Below, piece after piece: positions 46,344 through 58,567 of a stretch of 64,000 nt of DNA. The DNA lies in contig CM055318.2 in NCBI GenBank assembly GCA_029255685.2, positions 13,645,001 through 13,709,000 of the forward strand, read 5' to 3'. The notes below the pieces were generated by a model. The model was not told the DNA's origin and searched no databases. It was given only the letters and a program-made list of their open reading frames with translations. Within the stretch, counting starts at the first letter, position 1. Each line of letters begins with the position of its first letter. Both the position numbers and the translations under genes were made by a program. Origin of the DNA: Silene conica. Its lineage: Eukaryota > Streptophyta > Magnoliopsida > Caryophyllales > Caryophyllaceae.

Positions 46344-49227
46344 TCTATAAAATCTTATTAAAAGGGTAAATTAAAACATCAAATTAATGTGACGTGGCAA
46401 ATATTAAATGTGACATGGCAAAAACTTATTGTGACATGGCAAAAATTATTGTGACGTGGCATTAATCTATATAATGTAAATGTAGTAAAATAACCCTTTC
46501 ATATACACATAAAATATACTAAAATGTTTTACAAAAATGTCATTATTATCATCATTACTCTTAAATTAATTGTGCATATTAAATATTTGATCAGTCAACA
46601 AATTGTAAAAGTGATATTACCTCTACAAATTATGTTACTATTTTTTATAGGTATAATTACTATGATAAGAAAAATGCACTACAATATTAAACTCGCTACA
46701 ACATTATATAAAAAAAAGATTAAGCACCTCATTAACTCACGTGTCATAATTCATGTCCAAATATTATGGGTCACATGCTTACAAAGTTACAAGTACAAGC
46801 AATATAATTAAAAATATTATTTGCAAACACAAAAAATAAATTAATACAAACTTTAATCACAACTTTGGTTATTAATCTATCATAATCTATTTAATATATA
46901 TACTTCTTTTCTTTATTATATGGTGTAATCACAATTATTATAGTTTGTAGTTATGTTCTCATAATCTTTATGGCTTTGTTTCCCAACTTTTCTTATTACC
47001 CTAAATAAATTATTGATATTAATGCGAGAATTAATTACAAAAATAATCTTATATAACTATCACACTACTAATTAATTACAAAAATAATCTTATATAACTA
47101 TCACACTACTAATTAATTACAAAAATAATCTTATATAACTATCACACTACTAATACTAATTTTTATTTTTATTTAGAAAGTTGATAGGTAAAGTATACAT
47201 AAAGAAATAAATGAATTGTTTTATTTTTTATCGTTTTTATGTTATGGGTTAATAATTAGAATTAGAAACTAATTTAATTAATATTTTGTGTTGGTATTCA
47301 AATTGCATGAGACTAATATACTACATATCAATAAGATTACATGAAATTGAAAAATAATGGTAATAGATCTTCTTTTCAATTTTCTTTTGGTTTGAATACT
47401 CTTTTTTTGTCGGGTTTTCCTTTTATTATTATTTTGTGTGCAATATAAAATCATAGTATAATTTTTATCATGTGGTGACATGTTATATTATATATTATAA
47501 TCCTTAATTTATTATTTGATAATTTTTTAAAATTGTATTACACAGTTTTTCTCTCTTTCACGCAGTTTTAACTTTTTAAGTAAAACTTCTAATTCTATTT
47601 TGTATTTTGCCAAACAGGTTATAAATCAAATATTTTCGTTGAAGTTTTGAAGTATGCTACGAATATGTCAATTTGACCCTTTAACGGTGTCATATGCAGA
47701 GTAAATATTATAGTGATTGATTCTAACACGATGCTCATTCTCCTTTGATTTTTAAATACTTTCAAACATCAAAAATATTTTTTTCCCACCGAATATATTT
47801 TTTTAGCACTCACAATGTGTATTTCTTTGAGATATTATTTATTTTTAATATGTGTTTATTTTATTTTATCTTATCATGAATTAAGAAAATTAATACAGTA
47901 CTTCTTATGAATTATAATAGTATTGTTATGATTGTAATATTGGATGAATGAAGAGAATACAACTATGCTTAAATCTTACAAAATATGTTTGAATCATATC
48001 ATATCATATCATATCACATATCATATATCATATATGCTTTAAACTATAATGATAATGTCATTTAAAAAAATGTGTACTTAATTTTGCTAATTTTCTATTA
48101 ATAATTGACAAATTCACTTCTAGAGTTCTACACCTTACTTTTTTCTCTCACTATTATTATTATATATTATCATAATTTTTGTCTACTTCCACAAAATTTT
48201 GTTTCCTCCCTCAAATAAATTGTTGAAATTTATGCGAGCACAAATTAATTATACACATGTTTTTATGTAACTTCGCTACAATATTATTTTTACAAAAAGG
48301 TAACTCCGCTAAAATATTATAAAAAAAGTAAGACTAAGTATCTTACTTCACGTGTCATTTAAAATTAATTTCAAATCTTACGAGTCATATGTTTATAAGT
48401 ACAAAAAATATAAAAAAAATTATTAATCGCAAATACAAAATAAATTAATAACAACCTCTAATTTTCCATTCCATTCAAAATTTTGGTTATTAATCTATCA
48501 TAAATATTTAAAATATATTTTTTTATTTAATGGTATGTTTCTTAAACACCGCTATTGTATATACTTTGTAATTTTATTATCATAATTTATTATATTTCTT
48601 CTCAGTCACATGACTTTTCTTTTTCCCCTAAATAAATTGTTGAAATTAATACGAGAATTAGTGGGTACAAATTAAATTATAAATATATTAATGTGAGTCA
48701 ACACTGAATAGATAAACTATAATAATACTTCCATCCAACTAAATGATATATAAAAATCATTACTTTAATTTTCTTACATATACGTTGAAAATCCATTAAA
48801 ATGACAAAAAGATGTTGAGACGCTTTTGTACATGTATTTGCTAAAAAAAGTCTATAAATCTACATTGTATGTAAGAAAATAAGCATCTAATTTTTATCTT
48901 TATTGTTAAGACGAAAATAAAATATGTTTTAACGCATCGCTTTCTATGTATTATTCATATTGTCTCTAATAGACTAAAGACAATATGTAAAATTTAGTGA
49001 TAAAATATTATTAATATGCATTCATGTAGAGATTTTACAGTTTTACATTATTTTTCACCCGAATAAGTTATGTAATAAGGAATAGATATAGTTGTCCACC
49101 CCTTTGTTTCTTTGCCCGATAAAAATAGAATCAAGACTTCTATAACGCACAAAAATGACAAAAAAAATAGTAAATAAGTACTAAAATACCAAAATTATCC
49201 GTGCATTTACACGGGCACAAAAACTAG
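46344..49227 (+). mobile_element. Non-autonomous Helitron, about 2.9 kb
   Basis: The start is A^TCTATAAAATCTTATTAAAAGG; the end is arms CCGTGC / (G)CACGG-like (hairpin CCGTGCATTTACACGGG, 49199-49215), then ACAAAAACTAG^T at 49227. Four GTGACGTGGCA-like repeats follow the 5' end (46391-46461). A 41-bp unit is present three times in tandem at about 47033-47155, and an ATATC run at 47996-48033. The short open frames inside are not supported as genes. An alternative start four bases upstream is possible. Confidence 0.75.
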
Positions 49228-51386
49228 TTAATGTTATTTAAATCACCAAAACATCACGCTAAAGATAAAACTTCTAAAAATTTCATGTACCACAAAACTA
49301 ATTTGTGGTTTAAAACGCCTCTCTTTTAGCCGAGATAGTAAAGATAGCCCCATTCAATGTCCTTCAAAGTTGGTAAATGTGGCCGTAATTTAATGCTCTT
49401 ATTAATCATAGCAATAATTACCGTGTACTTCGTATAATTTGTTTCTTTGTACAAAGTTATTGTGCATTCTATAATTGTATTGCATATTATAGGAAAATTG
49501 TTTCTTTTTCAAGTAAATCACGCCTTATGTTTTAACCGTAAGTGTTGGTATATCCATTACAATTTTATGACGGGTTAAGTATCATTTATATGGGTAGATA
49601 AGAGTATAAGATAAAAATAAAGTATCTAAGAACTTAGAAATGATTTGTTTTATCTATTTATGGGGGTTTACTTGATTCGTCACAAACTTGTGACAGATTT
49701 CGACGGTCACGAATGAAAATTTGTGATTCGATTATTTGTCAAAAAAAGTCCAGATATTTTAATTACTCAATAAATATAGTCATATTCAAACCTAAAAAAT
49801 GCACTATTAAAATTCATTAGGTAAATCTTTTTTCATTTAAATAATCCTACCTCCTCGAATCCAAACTCCTAATCTGACCTAAAGAAACACATTGAAGTGT
49901 AGGTACACATTTTATATTTATTGATTGATGGAATGGAGTTTGGATTTTGCTGGGGGCCGGGGCCGGGGCCACTTGGGCCAGGGCGGGGTGGGGGCGGGCC
50001 AACCTTATGAAGGCAACTACACTCAAACTTGGCGGTACATACGTTAGAAATGATACATAACTCCAGAAATGATTCTAAGTGAATTCTTAGACAAATTTGG
50101 GTCTTTCTACTTTTCGAGTCGTCATTTTTGAGTCACGTTTGTTCGTAACTTGCTTTCTTTTATTTTGCCAAACACGATAATGTTAACTCTCAAAATTAGG
50201 CCAACAATGCAATCAACACAAAATGTTAAGCAAAGTCTAATTTCCGGTTAATGTTTCTCATTCTTATATCAATTTTTCTAAGGGCACACGTTAAAAAAAA
50301 AAACCGTTTTTATATAAGCAACTGCAATGAAATGATACCTCGTTCACGTTTCTCGTTTTTTATAAGGAACGGTAATGAAATGACACCTAACTAATGTTTC
50401 TCATTTTTATATAAGGAACGGTAATTAAATGATATCGTAATATTTATGAGCAAATGCTTTTTAATTAATTTTCTTTTTATTGGCTCTAATGAGATATTGA
50501 GATTATGTTTCTTTTATTTCAGTTTTATACTTTTATTTTCTATTTTAGGATGAATGTAACAAATATGAGTAAACCACCAAGTTTAAAGCACTGTTTGACA
50601 AACAAACTAAAAAAGTTAGCTGGAATCTTTTAGCTGAAACCTTGAGAAGGTAGCTGAAAATTAGGAATTAATAAACTAACTTATAAAATAAAAAAATATT
50701 TGACAAACTATGGTAAAATGACATAAAAAAATGTGATAATTATTTAATATTTCCTCCTATTCTACGTAATTGTTCCAGTTTCTATTTGGTCTATTCACAA
50801 TAATATCAATTGCGATAGTAGGCCTATGTTTCAATTAGAGTATTATACAACCAGATGTACAGCGATATGATAAATTTCGAGTTTTATAACAAAGAATTTG
50901 AGCTTATACAAATATTTTACGAGTTTTATTGAAAAGAATATGAGCGTCTTTAAAAAAAAAATTGTAAATTAAAACATTATATTGAAACTAAAAAATAATA
51001 CTTATAAAATCCAATGATTTTAATTTTACGTAATTTATTTTCTCAGTACGTATTTTACTCATTGTAGTACTTTTTACGCCATATTTTCCATTCGTATACC
51101 ATTGGGCCTTGACTAATAACAAATTCAATTTGAATTCTTCCTGTGAGAGTGTGAGACGTAACAGCCTCTCAAAATCTCAATTAATCAAATTTCTACTATT
51201 ATAAACAAAATGAGTTGAATTAAAATAGACATTTAATTTCTTAATTACACATTTATATATGAATCAGATTAATTAACACTAAAAAATTATAGTGCAAAAA
51301 AATTTTGTTGAAAGCTAAAAAAAAAATATTGCATATAAGTTCAATTAAATTTATATTAAATGTACGAGAGTCATATACATCTGATA
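49228..51386. other. Intergenic region with G-rich island and short repeats
   Basis: No gene is supported. It contains a G-rich island (49952-50000), about three degenerate copies of a 55-60 bp unit (about 50320-50440, with ATAAGGAACGGTAATGAAAT), a family-C-like end (about 50278-50305) and four degenerate units like the 39360 minisatellite (50885-50945). Confidence 0.6.
49952..50000 (+). other. G-rich island with G-quadruplex potential
   Basis: Runs of three to five G, separated by one or two bases, include GGGGGCCGGGGCCGGGG and GGGCGGGGTGGGGGCGGG. Both fit the usual G3+N1-7 rule. The island is about 50 bp in DNA that is otherwise strongly AT-rich. Confidence 0.8.
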
Positions 51387-51580
51387 GTAAGTCTCGCTTG
51401 CGCCGGGTCACCATTTGTGACGGATATTTTGTAAGATAAAATGGATAGAAAATGAGTTAGTGGAGAAAGGGTACCACATGAATAATGTTGGAGAGAGAGA
51501 AAAAGTTGGTATTTTGTGAGAGAAAACGGTATCCGTCACAAGCTTGCGACGGATAGTGCCGTTGCAAGGAAGAATTTGTG
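51387..51580 (+). mobile_element. Family-A Mutator-like MITE, 194 bp
   Basis: It starts GTAAGTCTCGCTTGCG and ends CAAGGAAGAATTTGTG. The target duplication is TACATCTGATA (51376-51386) and TACATCTGGATA (51581-51592), about 11 bp. Confidence 0.88.
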
Positions 51581-52195
51581 TACATCTGGATATTATACCC
51601 TATTTATGCCAAGCTTTCTTATGTCAAAAAGGGCACGTAATTACTTTGTGTTCATCGGCAGAAATAAAATTGAATAATTGAAGTGTATGTAAGACTTGTG
51701 TGGTTATCATGTTGCATGCGTAATTGCATATTGTACACACGACCTTGTTTTTTCAGTATCTTCGTTTTATTTTGTACACGCGATTGTCTGGTTGTGCGGT
51801 TGGTCCGAGAGTTCCGTCGTCTGATTGAGCAGCTAATCCGGTGGTCTGATACAGTAGTGGGTGGGGGTGATCCGGTGGTCTGACCATGCCGAAGAGGCGG
51901 TAGTTGGGCCTGCCTGTGGTTTGTTGGTGGAAATTGGATTGATTAATTTGGAGGATTTATTAATTGCGAAACAAAATGGAAAACGAGGGTATTGATGAAA
52001 AGGATATAATTTTCGTTTATGTCCATAATTGCATAAATGCATTAACTTTTTTTGGTTAAATGAGTTACAAAAGCGATTTGAATGTTAACAATTTTTAAAC
52101 GAGATAAATAATTGAAATGAAATCGCTCTGGTTAACGGTAATCCTTACATAAGTGATAAATAACGATTACTTACCAACAAGGCTAAATTTTAATA

Positions 52196-52389
52196 GTAAG
52201 TCTTGCTTGCGACGGGTCACCATTTATGACGGATATTTTGTGAGATAAAATGGATAGAAAATGAGTTAGTGGAGAAAGGGGACCACATGAATAGTGTTGG
52301 AGAAAGAGAAAAAGTGGGTATTTTGTGAGAGAAAATGGTAACCGTCACAAGCTTGCGACGGATAGTGCGGTTGCAAATAAGAATTTGCG
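52196..52389 (+). mobile_element. Family-A Mutator-like MITE, 194 bp
   Basis: It starts GTAAGTCTTGCTTGCGACGG and ends GCAAATAAGAATTTGCG. A perfect 11-bp target duplication AAATTTTAATA flanks it (52185-52195, 52390-52400). It is almost the same as the copy at 51387. Confidence 0.92.
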
Positions 52390-52601
52390 AAATTTTAATA
52401 CAATGGAAATCGAATAGGTAGAGTCTTTACCATCAGGCCCAATTCCCAACGTGTTGTTTGTAAATAAGTCCCTATGTAGTGGTCTGCCATATCAACTTTT
52501 CACTAATTTTTATTATTTTTTTTATTTAGATTCACTTCAGACTCAACTAAAACTTTATACATTATTGGTCCGATCCACCTCAGAGTCTCAACTCTACTTA
52601 G

Positions 52602-53524
52602 GGGGTGTTTGGTTCAAATTGTGGTATGGGTTTGGAATCAGGAATCATTCCAGGGTGGTATGGGGTTGGATCTTGATTCCTGATACCATGTGTTTGGTTC
52701 AATACTGGAATTAAATTCATTCCTATACCTGGTGTTTGGTTTGAAAAATGTTGGAATTATAAATCAAATTAAATATTTTTATCATCTTATTAAAATAATT
52801 ATTATATATCGTCTAAATTAAAAATAAAACATAAACTTTACAACTGTATAAAATTATTGGTAAAAAAAATGCCACTAAATTAAGATTCGAATTTTCAAAC
52901 TCCAAAAATACAAATGAATACCAAAGTAAATGACAACCTATTGTAAAACATTGTTCAAATTATTATTTGATAATTGCATAAGAAAAAAACGAGTCTATGA
53001 TCCGAACATAAACTATTTAGGCATTACGACTTAACATAATAACATGTCAAGTACCACTTATTTCTTCCAATTCTCATTGGGACTCAAAAAAATATTGTAG
53101 TGCAAAACAATAATGCACAGTAATTAACTTAAACAAAATAGTGCAGATGAATTACGAATTAACTCAAACAGAAATAAGTACAGTGCAGATGAATTACGAA
53201 TTGATAAGCATTCGAGTCAAAATAATTGTTGCGCAAAAGAAAAGTACTAATATACAGGAAAAAAAATCTGAATTAAAGGAATAAAATGAAAATGATAAAC
53301 GTAAAATGTTCCACAAACAATGAAATTTTCTATTTTTGTTAATAATTTGATACCCAAGGGTTTGGAATGGGTGATACCCACCTCGCCCCAGGGTTTCCGA
53401 AACCCATACCTCGTGGGTTTAAGGTATGGGTATGTAAACAAAAAAAATCATAAACAAACACTTGGTATGGATTTAAGCCATTCTAAACCCATACCTCATT
53501 CCAAATGAAGTTGAACCCAACACC
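52602..53524. mobile_element. hAT-like non-autonomous element
   Basis: Ends GGGTGTTTGGTTCAA and (inverted) GGTGTTGGGTTCAA have subterminal copies of GGTATGGGTTTGGAAT-like sequence in both arms. A weak 8-bp duplication (CTACTTAG / CTCTTAAG) is possible. It lies about 270 bp upstream of the CAD-like gene and has no coding sequence. Confidence 0.65.
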
Positions 53525-53659
53525 TCTTAAGACTTTCTCACAACTCAAGTAAATTAGTGGTAAAATTAAGAGAGTATTATCTCTTTACGGTCAATAATCT
53601 TGCCTTTAGGTGACGGTAGAAACTAGAAAGTACGTTACGCTTGGTTGTTTGAGTTTTCC

Positions 53660-53794
53660 TATATAAACTGACTCAATTACACTTGGCTACACTCAACTCT
53701 TCTTCGGAATTCTAGTTACTACTTTCATAACATTTATATCCACCATCCACCATCTATATTTCTACACCCACATTTATTTCAGTTAGAGAAAAAA
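53660..53794 (+). promoter_or_regulatory. Core promoter and leader of the CAD-like gene
   Basis: A TATA box, TATATAAAC (53660-53668), lies 127 bp upstream of the ATG at 53795. The leader is about 100 nt and A/C-rich near the start codon (AGAAAAAAATGGCG). Confidence 0.6.
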
Positions 53795-56700
53795 ATGGCG
53801 AAATCACCAGAAGAAGAACACCCACAAAAGGCATTTGGATGGGCTGCAAGAGATTCTTCTGGTGTTCTCTCTCCTTTCAATTTCTCTAGGAGGTAATGTC
53901 ACACACACAGTTATATACGATGCGGCCACTTTTTCTGTTATCGAATCGTATAGATTGTGCGGATGAAATGATGTTGATTATTGAGATTAACATAGATTTA
54001 ATTCTAATTGTTAGGTCACGTAATTTTTGTGTATTTGTACGACAAACCTAACTGTACCCTACATTTTAATTAATCATCCATTTTTGCACTTAATTTTTGG
54101 TTGGATGGATTTGTTTTAATAATGGGTTTAACTTACGTGACATAGCCTCGGGCCAAATTGTCTCTTACCAGAGTTTGAACCTAAAATCTTCCATTTATTT
54201 ACTCGTCAATTTCGTACTGGAAATTCTTTCTGGCAGAGTATTTAATTATCTGTTATCTTCCTTTTTAAAAAAGGAATATTTGGTATTTTAATCGAGGATA
54301 AGTAGATAATCGGGACGGTGGCAATAACTTGCATGGGTAACAATTGTTGGTTTTACACTAACAATTGGTATAAGTTGGTCTTATACTACTATACAAGTGT
54401 AGTAATCCACAAATGTCTTTATCCGGATCATTTTTAATAATTGTTTTTTGTTCACTTTTATGGGTCTTAGATCTCGTTTTAAATGTTCTGTTTTGACAAG
54501 AAATTAGAATAAAACAACACCAGAAGAGACTAGTTGTTATTCTTAGTTTAATAAAGAAATCTTGTATTGAACCTTAGAATTTTGGGTTAGAAAGAGGATG
54601 ACCAATGATTAGATAACAATTGAACTAAATTGAATGTAAATCAATTACCCATCAGAGGCAATCCGATAGTAGTAAGTCAATTTGACATGCGAAAATGAAA
54701 TAGACACACAAATGACTAATATGATTTAGCGCAAGTGTTCATTTGACACAATTAGGTTTTAGGATGAAACTTCGTTGCCTATCTCCTCTGATGGGTGTGG
54801 TTCAAACTCGTTTTTATGGCTTTACATGGTATCAACCTCAACGTTATGTCCTGGGTATGATGATATAAAAGAGGCCTTTATTTGCTAGCTGGATGAGTCT
54901 TTGTTTGGGCAAATTCTTATTTTAGGCCGTCACTTTTGGTCTGAAATTCAGACGGACTTATTGTAACCATTTTTACAATAAAATGTTACCATTGATTGAT
55001 AAAATGTTAACATCATTTTCAGGGATAAAGAGTAACTGATTTGCGATATAACATTTTATTATTAAATGGTTACCTTTTATTGAAAAAATGATGACATTTT
55101 AGTCCGTCTAAAATAAGACGGTGACGTCTGAAGCAAGAATTTCTGCTTTGTTTGTATCTCTTATTTGGTCGAGCCTGAGTTTTCAGAATTCAGAGGGACC
55201 TCAAATAGTCACATGTGACGGGTGAGCATTGAGAATTGGGAGTTACTCTTACCCACTCCGCATATCACCATTGGGTATGTCATATGTGCCAAATTGTCCA
55301 TTATACTTTGATAAACTAAGGCCAACAAACACATTATATTATGTACTCGTTGGTATTCCGTCCATTCCGGTCAATTCCTTACCCGATCATGTTCATGTGT
55401 GTCTCCGTCAATTCTTATGTTTTTTTGAACATGGTTTTATTAGAAAAAGAGGAGAAGTAGACATAATAAGCTAGACTACGTAAAAAAAAAGCAAAGAAAG
55501 GGAGTATTATCTTTCATTTAATGGGTATTTTTTTTGTTTAAATGTATGGTGCATAATACTAAGCTAAAACCATCAATGATTTACGATAAATTGATAATTG
55601 TAAGGATGTTTATTGATATGCAGGGCAACAGGAGATAAGGATGTGACATTCAAGGTTTTGTATTGTGGAATTTGTCACTCTGATTTTCACTTTATTAAGA
55701 ATGAATGGGGAAATGCCTCTTACCCTGTCGTTCCCGGGTATTTTTCTATTTAACGTTGACTTCCTCGTAAAATTCTTTAATTATGTGTATGAGGAATAAT
55801 TTCTGATTTAAAATAGGTCCAGATGTTGATTGTTAGTGTTGTTGATTTGTTTAGTACCGTGTTTGTTTATCTTTCTCCTTTTGTTTAGGATACGCATGTC
55901 TACTTAATTTCTAACTGTTGGGACCATAATTATGAAGAAAAAGGACTTTCATGTGCAAGTATGCAGTACTAATAACGAGTGATTTCTCGTTTGTGTTTGT
56001 TATATCATATGGTATATGGATCTCATGGTATCTTGATGTGTCATGTCGCGATGTATTCCTTCTGTCCCAATTATTTATTTACATTTTTTATTTTTTGAGA
56101 AGTGTTTAATAAAAGATAACCGAATAATTGAGATGAAAAGAGTAATTTTTTTGACATTTTATGAGGACTGTGATCTGTCACTTCAAATCTTATTGTTGTC
56201 ACCTATGATTTTAAAGTAGTATTATTGTGTCTCATAATTTTATTCAATATAATGTTTACCAATGAACACTGGTTTCGTCTACGACAATAATGTTTCTGAT
56301 CAAGTTGTCGTAGACTCGTAGTCCAGTAAGATACAAATGTAAATTGCTGTGTCGCATGTTTACTTGATGAAAAATGGAGATTAGTGACTTGTACGAGGGG
56401 CATTTGCTGATAATTTGACTGTCTAGTATGGGAAAAATGTGAGGATGCATGCCTATGACAGGGTTGGGGTTTTCTCCATTCAGGAGGAAGCACGTTTAGA
56501 GAGGCTAGAGTGGCGAGTGTTAATAGATGACTTGGGAACTTGCCAACTTCGACCTTGTACCTTTATTTAAATCATTTGAATCACCATTGCCTATATGAGG
56601 CCGTCTCATAAGAAGAGTATCATGAATCATGATGAGACCAATTTACAGTGACATTAAGATAACTGTTCATATTTGCATTAGCTTTTCAAGTATTTTCAAT

Positions 56701-58567
56701 GACCAACTAGCTTAGTGTCTTTTCATCAACAATATATTTTTCGAGTAATATGTTAGTTCATGACTCATTTGTATTTTAAATGATCGTATGAGAAGTGTGA
56801 TTGTTAATATGACCATGTTGTACAAAGTACGAACGTTGTTATAGGACTGCCTCGAAGCGTTCTTATCACTGTTATTTTTACATGACCACATCTTCAAGAT
56901 TAAGCTGATGTGGCCAAATATGTTTTTTTAGGCATGAGTTTGTAGGAGAGGTTACTGAAGTAGGAAGCAAGGTGAAGAACTTCAAAGCAGGAGACAAAGT
57001 AGGGGTAGGATGCATGGTAGGATCTTGCCTTTCCTGTGGCAGTTGTGAACAGGGTCTTGAGAATTACTGCCCTAAGATGATCTTAACCTATGGTTCTACC
57101 TACTATGATGGAACCAAAACCCATGGTGGCTACTCAAATATCATGGTGGTTGATGAACAGTTTGCTGTTCGGATTCCGGAAAACATGCAACTGGATGCCA
57201 CCGCCCCACTTCTATGTGCCGGCATTACAGTTTATAGTCCTTTGAAGTACTTCGAACTCAACAAGCCAGGACTTCATATTGGTGTCGTGGGCCTTGGTGG
57301 TCTTGGCCACATGGCTGTGAAATTTGGCAAGGCTTTTGGGGCTAAGGTCACTGTTATAAGTACCTCTCCGAACAAAAAGGAGGAAGCTGTTAGTCGTCTT
57401 GGCGCTGATTCATTTTTAGTGAGCCGTGAACCAGAGCAGATGAAGGTATCATCTCATTTGTTTTGTTTTTGTTTCTAATTACAATTCATTTCAGATTACA
57501 TTGTCATGATCATATATTGCATTTTTTTGGGCTGGATGGATAGCCAAAAATCAAAATGTCAAACTGTAGTAAGATAACAAAAAAATGGCCCATTTTAGCA
57601 AATTTAAGGCATCTGCAGATTTCAGTCAGATCATTTTGGTTTTGATTATCAGCCCATCTTTGATCGGATCGCTATGTACGGGTCATTCAGTTTAAAATAG
57701 GGTCATTTATGCTTTCCTGGTTCAATGTTTTTCTCATTTGTTATGTAAATTTACTTGGACGTTACTTGGATGTGACTTTAATTTAAATATTTAGATCAAT
57801 TTGGTCCAGTTCATATTTGGTTATGGTTAATACCATGTCCAGGTTTGTGTGGGATTTTAGTAAAATATTGGATTTTGGTGTTTGGCTTTTACTTGAGTCT
57901 CAGGTCCGGTATGTTGATTGGGTCAGTTTCACTCTATTTTTAGTGTTCATGTACCATCAAACTTTAATGGGAGAATCTATGAAACTTGGTTGGCAGGCGG
58001 CAATGGGGACAATGGATGGTATAATCGACACCGTCTCAGCACAACATTCAATTCTACCATTGCTTGGACTGCTGAAATCCCAAGGAAAGCTGGTTCTGGT
58101 TGGTCTTCCTGAAAAGCCTCTTGAGTTGCCAGTTTTTCCTCTAGTCGGAGGTATGCTACTGCTATTCTGTAACTCTTGGTCATTTCGAAGTTGATACATC
58201 TAACTTGCACTATAAAGTATAAACTATTAAACTTATCATGTTATTAGTCACAGGAGATGGTTGTATACATACAACGGTACCATGTCGTGATATTCTCCAT
58301 ATTTCATCACTGACATTATCTATAAACTGGTCTGATACAAAATGAAATGAACTTACAGGGAGGAAGATAGTGGCAGGAAGCTGTATCGGAGGAATTAAGG
58401 AGACACAGGAGATGATTGATTTTTCTGCCAAACATGGCGTGAAAGCAGATGTTGAAGTTGTTGGTATAGATTATGTGAACACCGCGATGGAGCGTCTTGT
58501 GAAATCGGATGTCAGGTATAGGTTCGTCATTGATGTTGGCAACACCCTTAAAGCTGCTTGCTTATAG
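53795..58567 (+). CDS. Zinc alcohol dehydrogenase, CAD/ELI3 (mannitol-dehydrogenase-like) family, five exons
   Basis: Exons: 53795-53892, 55624-55737, 56932-57445, 57997-58150 and 58359-58567. All introns are GT-AG and phases agree; 1089 nt encode 362 aa. Catalytic-zinc ligands are C50 (GICHSDFH), H72 (PGHE) and C166; structural-zinc cysteines are C103, C106, C109 and C117. The Rossmann motif GLGGLG is at 191-196, followed by STSPNKK at 214-220, the NADP-type binding segment of this family. The sequence follows ELI3 and 8-hydroxygeraniol-dehydrogenase-type proteins from [20 protein letters not shown] to [20 protein letters not shown]. Such enzymes interconvert cinnamyl-type or terpene alcohols and aldehydes with NADP(H) in the cytosol; the substrate cannot be read from sequence. 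It looks intact. Intron 1 (1.7 kb) holds a family-B MITE. Confidence 0.94.
54908..55145. mobile_element. Family-B Mutator-like MITE in CAD-like intron 1
   Basis: A perfect 9-bp duplication CTTTGTTTG flanks it (54899-54907, 55146-55154). Ends are GGCAAATTCTTATTTTAGGC and (inverted) CAGAAATTCTTGCTTCAGAC. It is 238 bp, homologous to 11802-12022. Confidence 0.9.
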
